Positions 59,398 to 64,000 of a stretch of 64,000 nt of DNA are shown here, in pieces. Source of the DNA: Spinellus fusiger (lineage: Eukaryota; Mucoromycota; Mucoromycetes; Mucorales; Phycomycetaceae); contig JALLLS010000062.1 in the NCBI GenBank assembly GCA_025094145.1, positions 1 to 64,000 on the forward strand. Direction: 5' to 3'. The position numbers and the translations under genes were made by a program. How positions within the stretch are numbered: position 1 is the stretch's first letter; each line of letters begins with the position of its first letter. The notes beneath the pieces were generated by a model. That model had not been told where the DNA came from. It saw only the letters and a list, made by a program, of their open reading frames with translations, and did not search any database.

Positions 59398-60151
59398 CCT
59401 AAAGATTTTTGGGATATAAAAGTAAATACACAGACAATAAAATAACACAATTTCTATAATTGGCTATTGTGTTTAAAAAATGTATTTTGCTGTCTAAATG
59501 AACTACTTCAACCTCTGTCTGCCTATCCTAGGAGTAGCTACACCATCTTCATAAAGTATTGGTGCATTTTTGGGGAAATTATAGTATAGAGATGTAGTAT
59601 GGTTCAAAAAAGACTTATGTGTACACCTTTTTCGGAAAATTTTCGTACACTTTAAAAGAAAAAATTCGTACACTTAAGAAAAAAAATTCGTACATTTTAC
59701 AAACGTTTTTCTCTTTTACTTACAGGTTTTTACATACTATGACTACTTTTTTATATGAAAATAAAGATGACAAAGTTTTTGATGAGCATGGAAAGGAAAC
59801 TCATGTCTATAAGATGGAGATTGACAACGAGTAATATCCATTAGAACAACTAATAACCGATTATTTTTTTCTTAAGTGTACGAATTTTTTCTTTTAAAGT
59901 GTACGAAAATTTTCCGAAAAAGGTGTACACATAAGTCTTTTTTGAACCATACTACATCTCTATACTATAATTTCCCCAAAAATGCACCAATACTTTATGA
60001 AGATGGTGTAGCTACTCCTAGGATAGGCAGACAGAGGTTGAAGTAGTTCATTTAGACAGCAAAATACATTTTTTAAACACAATAGCCAATTATAGAAATT
60101 GTGTTATTTTATTGTCTGTGTATTTACTTTTATATCCCAAAAATCTTTAGG
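59398..60151. mobile_element. Inner inverted-repeat element at the palindrome centre, related to Fanzor-element ends
   Basis: The first ~150 bp from 59398 (cctaaagatttttgggatat onward, through gctgtctaaatga and agtagctac) align by eye with the reverse complement of 8065-8213, an internal terminus of Fanzor element copy A. Mirrored, the same terminus occurs ending at 60151. The 754-bp core therefore looks like a small TIR element with about 288-bp arms and a 178-bp unique middle, which may have nucleated the larger palindrome. Confidence 0.55.
59686..59863 (+). other. Unique spacer of the palindrome with a short open frame
   Basis: The 178 nt that are not mirrored. They begin with ttcgtaca, a further unit of the ttcgtacac motif repeated in the arm. 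They contain tttacttacag (a good splice acceptor, ending 59726) followed by an ATG-led frame of 32 codons, MTTFLYENKDDKVFDEHGKE and on to MEIDNE-stop (59739-59834). It is too short to assign. It could be the last exon of a gene or of an element. Confidence 0.5.
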
Positions 60152-61005
60152 TTGTCGTAAAGACTTTTCCCATAATTGGAAGAATCACTCTTTTGGGAAT
60201 TAGGATTGATTTATTACCAAACTAAGGAGACTTTATCGAATATCAAGGGATGTCGATAGTTCATAGCATTTCGATAGTTAACCCCTGAATCTATACCATT
60301 AGAAAGGTATAAAACACGTAACAATTCCATTCAATAAACAGGGAAGTTTAACTACACGTTCTACTGTTCCGTATACCTTTGGCCTAAAAACCCAAAGACG
60401 ACAAGGTGGTACACATAGACACTAGCTCACTTCATATATGTTATTTTTCTCATAAACAAAGATTTTCATAATTTGCATAGTATATTTATAAATAGCAGCC
60501 ATACATCGGCCCACGACGGGGATTTTTCAACCTAAGCTTTGCTTCGGGGAAAATTTGCCCTTTGTAACGGGCCATGATCGCTAGCCCTTTGGGTGTGTAC
60601 ATTAAGCCAATGTTTATCAGAATTGTGTATCAGAACTGTGTATTAGAACTGTGTTGACATCTAATTTGGGATCCATATTCCAAGGCAGCATTGTACGGAA
60701 CCCTATTTTTGGTCTCAGGTGGTGATGAGAGAGTCCGTCTGGGTTTTTGTCTTTGGCTTCAACCAAAGGAAGTCTGGATGGTTCAAAGAGTAAACAAAGT
60801 CTGATCTTTATTTACTCTTTTGCAATTGTTTTATAATTTTTTGATTGATACTATATAATAATTCTAATAAAAAGCACTCCCTTGATAAAGTATCATCTCT
60901 TAGATACACGCCTTGCTATTAACCCTTCTTCTATTGTGTGGTCCCTTTTAGGTAGTCCGTGTTTCTATTGACGGGGATGATGGATATCTCTATCTATGGC
61001 AAGTG

Positions 61006-61988
61006 ATTATTTGCTTGGGTTTATGCTGTTGAGATACTCTGCTGGAAGATCCATTGCATCTAATTTATCTGTGAGTGCTTTATCACTACTGCAAAAACCA
61101 AAGCCTTCTCCAAAAGAAAATATGTCCATAATTCAATCATTGATCTGAGGTACTATTGTTATTGGTAACCCACAACAATAAATATAGAAGTATTTGTACT
61201 TTAAATAACTCACACACTATTTATAAGATTATATGGTCAATTTTCCATATATCTTGATAGTATCAGATCATTCAAGTAACCTAGAGGTATAACAAAAGTA
61301 CTTGAGATACATCAAGAAAATTCAGATATACTAATTATGTTTTATTAACAAACTCTTTATTATCAAATATTTAATTCAATAATCTGTATCATCCGATATT
61401 TGAACGTATTTGGTGGATACATGACATGGATTAAGAATAACAATACTACTTCTTTGTATAACATCAGAGTGTTTTGGTGTAAGTATATCTTTTGTAGTTA
61501 CTTAGTCTCTTGTGTATGATGGCAATGTGTCATTTTCAGGATGTAACATGCTATCATTGATTGCATCTGCTAAACTCTTTATGTCATGGTGTGTTAGCAT
61601 CATATCATCAGGCACTCTTATCAGTTTTGAGTTTCCTACTGTCTGAACACTTTCATTGCTAACATCAAGGAGGTGTCTTGAAAACTGCTGCAAGGTGTTT
61701 GCAAGTATACTGCTTTCTGGTAATATGGCTTGCTCAATATGCATATTCACAAAGTTCCAAGTGGAAGATCGGTTTATACACTGATCAACACTATCCATCA
61801 TACTTCCTTTGTGCACTACTGGAAGCACTTGGCAGATATCACCACCAAATAAAGTAACTTTGCCACAAAAAGGTAAGAATCCTAATGTAGGCTGTTGAAC
61901 TTTTATGATATCTCTGAAAGATCTATTCACTGCATTCAAATACACCACGACTTATCATAAATGCTTTATTCCATACCATTGATTTTGT
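61006..61988 (-). pseudogene. Helitron/PIF1-type helicase fragment (right-arm mirror)
   Basis: Identical translation to 57561-58543 on the opposite strand, including FGGDICQVLPV and the frame 61948-61502. It is present only because of the inverted repeat. Confidence 0.72.
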
Positions 61989-62263
61989 GATTGTTTTTTT
62001 TTATTACAAACTGCTAACTGTTAGTCTCTCGTTTTTAGTGTATAAGATCCAAGGTAACAACATCTTGTATGCTGCTTAGTATGTCTCTTCTCAGTGTGTC
62101 TTGTAATTTGCATAGTATATTTATAATAGATAGATAAAATTAGATGTATTTTTCAGAAGAGTCTCTATGTGAGTCATTTAAACAATTATTTGCAAATATT
62201 AGCTAATTTGGCAGAGTGAATAGATTGATGCCCTAATTGTATGTTCTAACAGTATAATTTATT

Positions 62264-64000
62264 TTAAAGTAATTTGTCAGGACGCTCAACAAATCTTAAT
62301 TCATAAGGAATAGGACGAAGAGTCAAGCCATAGCTTATAGATGTCGTGCAGTCGGCATATATAGGATTATTATTGGAATCAAGCATTGGCTCAACCGTAC
62401 AGCGTGACCAAAGATTGACATAGATATAAAAGAGCTCCATCTCAACCTATGAAATGGTCAAATAAAATCATTTTGTTAAAAGGCAAACTCAAATATTTCT
62501 TGGAGATATTACCAGATAAATTCCAGGGCAAATGCGTCTTTATAGTGCCACACATTAACATTAGTAAATCAAAGATAAGTGATGTTACACTGTTTATTTT
62601 TACCTTCCCCATCCAAAGTTGAATTGATCGCGCTCACTTGTGTTTCCATTTGCTGATGCAAACATTGTGCTTTTGTTGTTCATAAAACGCTCTGGAATAA
62701 ACTTATCTGGTTCGGAATAAACATCAGGATTTCGGTGCATAGTATACATATTGCTAAGAAGTGATGATCCTTTTTTGATCAGGTAGTTATCAACCATGAC
62801 TACATAAAATGAGAAGACATGAGTTAGCTTTTTTTTCGTATTAAGCATTTATCATATACTAACTATCTTTATCAGCAACATGAGGAACACCGAGTGTAGT
62901 GACCGGAAAACAGCGTAACATTTCTCTTTGAACAGATAGTATATAAGGGAGATGTTCACGTTCTGAGAAATCTGGTAGTCGTCCATGTTTGGTGATAAAG
63001 ATGTCTATCTCATCACAAATCTTTTTCTGGATTTCTGGATGGTGTGATAAGAAAAGAAAAGTCCACGAAACTGATGTAGTAATAGTGTCTATTCCAGCAG
63101 CAATCATGTCGTCTAGAAAAAATGTGTTTAGTCTCGCAAAATACCGAGAATCTGTGTGTACTTCAACTCACGTAGAATCACAACGAAATCCTTTTCTTCG
63201 AATTGAACTTTGTTATTTGATTGATTCATTTTTTGAATGCTGAATCCGTTTCTCCCTCGAAGGCTTTTTTCAGTAACTTTTTCATAATTGGATCCCGTGA
63301 ACTACGAATCCATTCGCCGTCTTTCTTATCTTTACCACTTATGTAGTCGATAAAAGACAAAGAAGGAATGTATGAACTTATGTCTTCTACAAGACCAGCT
63401 TTCTTTGCAAGAGTATCCGCAGCATTCACAACCTCTTTGTATATTGGATCCTCAGTTGAATCCACACGCATCGCACAAAATGATGTCAATACCACATTAA
63501 GAGCGGCACAGAGAGTATAGCCATATGGGTTTACACTCTTCTTTGACTTTGTTTGTGCCATCAATTCTTTTACAAAACATTCTGTCTCAAAGAAGAGTAC
63601 ATCATTAGAAGCATCCAAAGCCTTGGGTGATAAGATATTGGCAACTATGATACATAGTTAATACAGACAAGAACTTATGAGTTTTTTTTCCCCTTTACCA
63701 GCTGCTCTTGCGTCAATCCATCCTTTTCCGTATTTAGCAAAAACAACGCCTCTAAAGTTCAAAGAGAAAGTAGAAATTAGATCTCTATACACATCATAAA
63801 TTTGTTGCATTTTACCTGCCATTATGACTGTGATATTCATCACTAAATCTATGAGGTGGACGTGAAGAAGTGCTAACCCCATTGGTTACAAATATTTTAT
63901 GGGCAAGTTCTGGGTCAGATATAATGATGAAATCTTTTACGCCCATCTTGATATGAATAATAGGCCCTGGAAGTGTATAAGTTAATCTATGCCGACATGA
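62264..64000 (-). pseudogene. Cytochrome P450, mirrored second copy, frameshifted and cut by window end
   Basis: Reverse-complement copy of P450 exons 3-9 from the left arm. It keeps the AAGIDT, ExxR and FGWGR/RICPG sequences but has one A fewer in the run encoding the Lys-Lys after SAF (about 63229-63234), which shifts the frame in the middle of exon 5. Exons 1-2 would lie beyond the window. If the palindrome is an assembly artefact this gene does not exist. If real, it is a fresh duplicate with either a disabling indel or a base-calling error. Confidence 0.8.

Larger units (their letters stand above)
55547..64000. repeat. Giant inverted repeat (palindrome), arms at least 8.1-8.4 kb
   Basis: The sequence from 59864 to the window end is the reverse complement of 59685 back to 55547. 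In the inner part mirrored positions sum to 119549 (57601 pairs with 61948; 59678 with 59871). At the outer end the sum is 119547. The 2-nt shift is explained by two homopolymer differences: 9 versus 8 A at 56712-56720 / about 62829-62836 and 7 versus 6 A at 56313-56319 / about 63229-63234. I saw no substitutions in the stretches I compared. Because the window stops inside the right arm, the outer limit is unknown. See the findings for the artefact question. Confidence 0.93.

Noticed and set aside
55547..64000. Whole palindrome as a single TIR transposon with giant terminal repeats
   Set aside because: The arms include a host-type intron-containing P450 whose 5' exons lie outside the visible arm pair, and no transposase lies in the 178-nt spacer; only the 754-bp core has element-like ends.

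Overview
The window looks like nuclear DNA of an early-diverging filamentous fungus, most likely Mucoromycota (Mucorales-like). The genes are single-copy eukaryotic housekeeping genes split by many short GT-AG introns, some only about 38-55 nt. Intergenic DNA is AT-rich and full of microsatellites. Transposon remnants include Tc1/mariner, Helitron/PIF1 and a Fanzor/TnpB-like family. Assignments rest on reading translations and splice sites by eye; no database search was run.

Layout. 1-6.4 kb (minus): a partial Ser/Gln-rich coiled-coil gene running off the left edge, then ric8 (G-alpha chaperone/GEF). 6.98-9.23 kb: TIR-ended repeat element (copy A) with a decayed Fanzor-like C-terminus. 9.6-13.4 kb: isy1 (splicing, minus), egd2/NAC-alpha (plus), gpi11/PIG-F (minus). 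14.8-16.9 kb: a cytochrome b5-acyl-CoA dehydrogenase fusion (plus). 17.2-21.8 kb: apc5 and rpf2 (minus). 24.2-25.0 kb: an unrecognised Ser-rich protein. 28.2-29.9 kb: PKA catalytic subunit (minus). 31.1-34.5 kb: snu114 (plus). 35.1-36.3 kb: a bHLH factor (minus). 37.7-40.0 kb: copy B of the Fanzor-like element, better preserved. 40.2-51.1 kb is a compact block: mrpl22, cgr1, ada3, an FCHo/Syp1-type muniscin and kap104/transportin. 51.1-55.2 kb is gene-poor and carries a mariner remnant and a complete-ended Tc1/mariner element with a broken transposase. From about 55.5 kb to the window end the sequence is one huge near-perfect inverted repeat (arms at least 8.4 kb, 178-nt spacer at 59,686-59,863). 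It contains a cytochrome P450 gene and a Helitron/PIF1 helicase fragment, each present twice in opposite orientation.

The housekeeping genes have no operon logic: splicing (isy1, snu114), ribosome biogenesis (rpf2, cgr1, mrpl22), transport (kap104, syp1), signalling (ric8, PKA), cell cycle (apc5) and chromatin (ada3). The two most interesting items are the pair of Fanzor-bearing TIR elements, and the giant palindrome. The palindrome's core is itself a smaller inverted-repeat element related to the ends of the Fanzor elements. The palindrome may be a real inverted duplication or a fold-back sequencing/assembly artefact, and the two single-nucleotide homopolymer differences found between the arms make an artefact a serious possibility.
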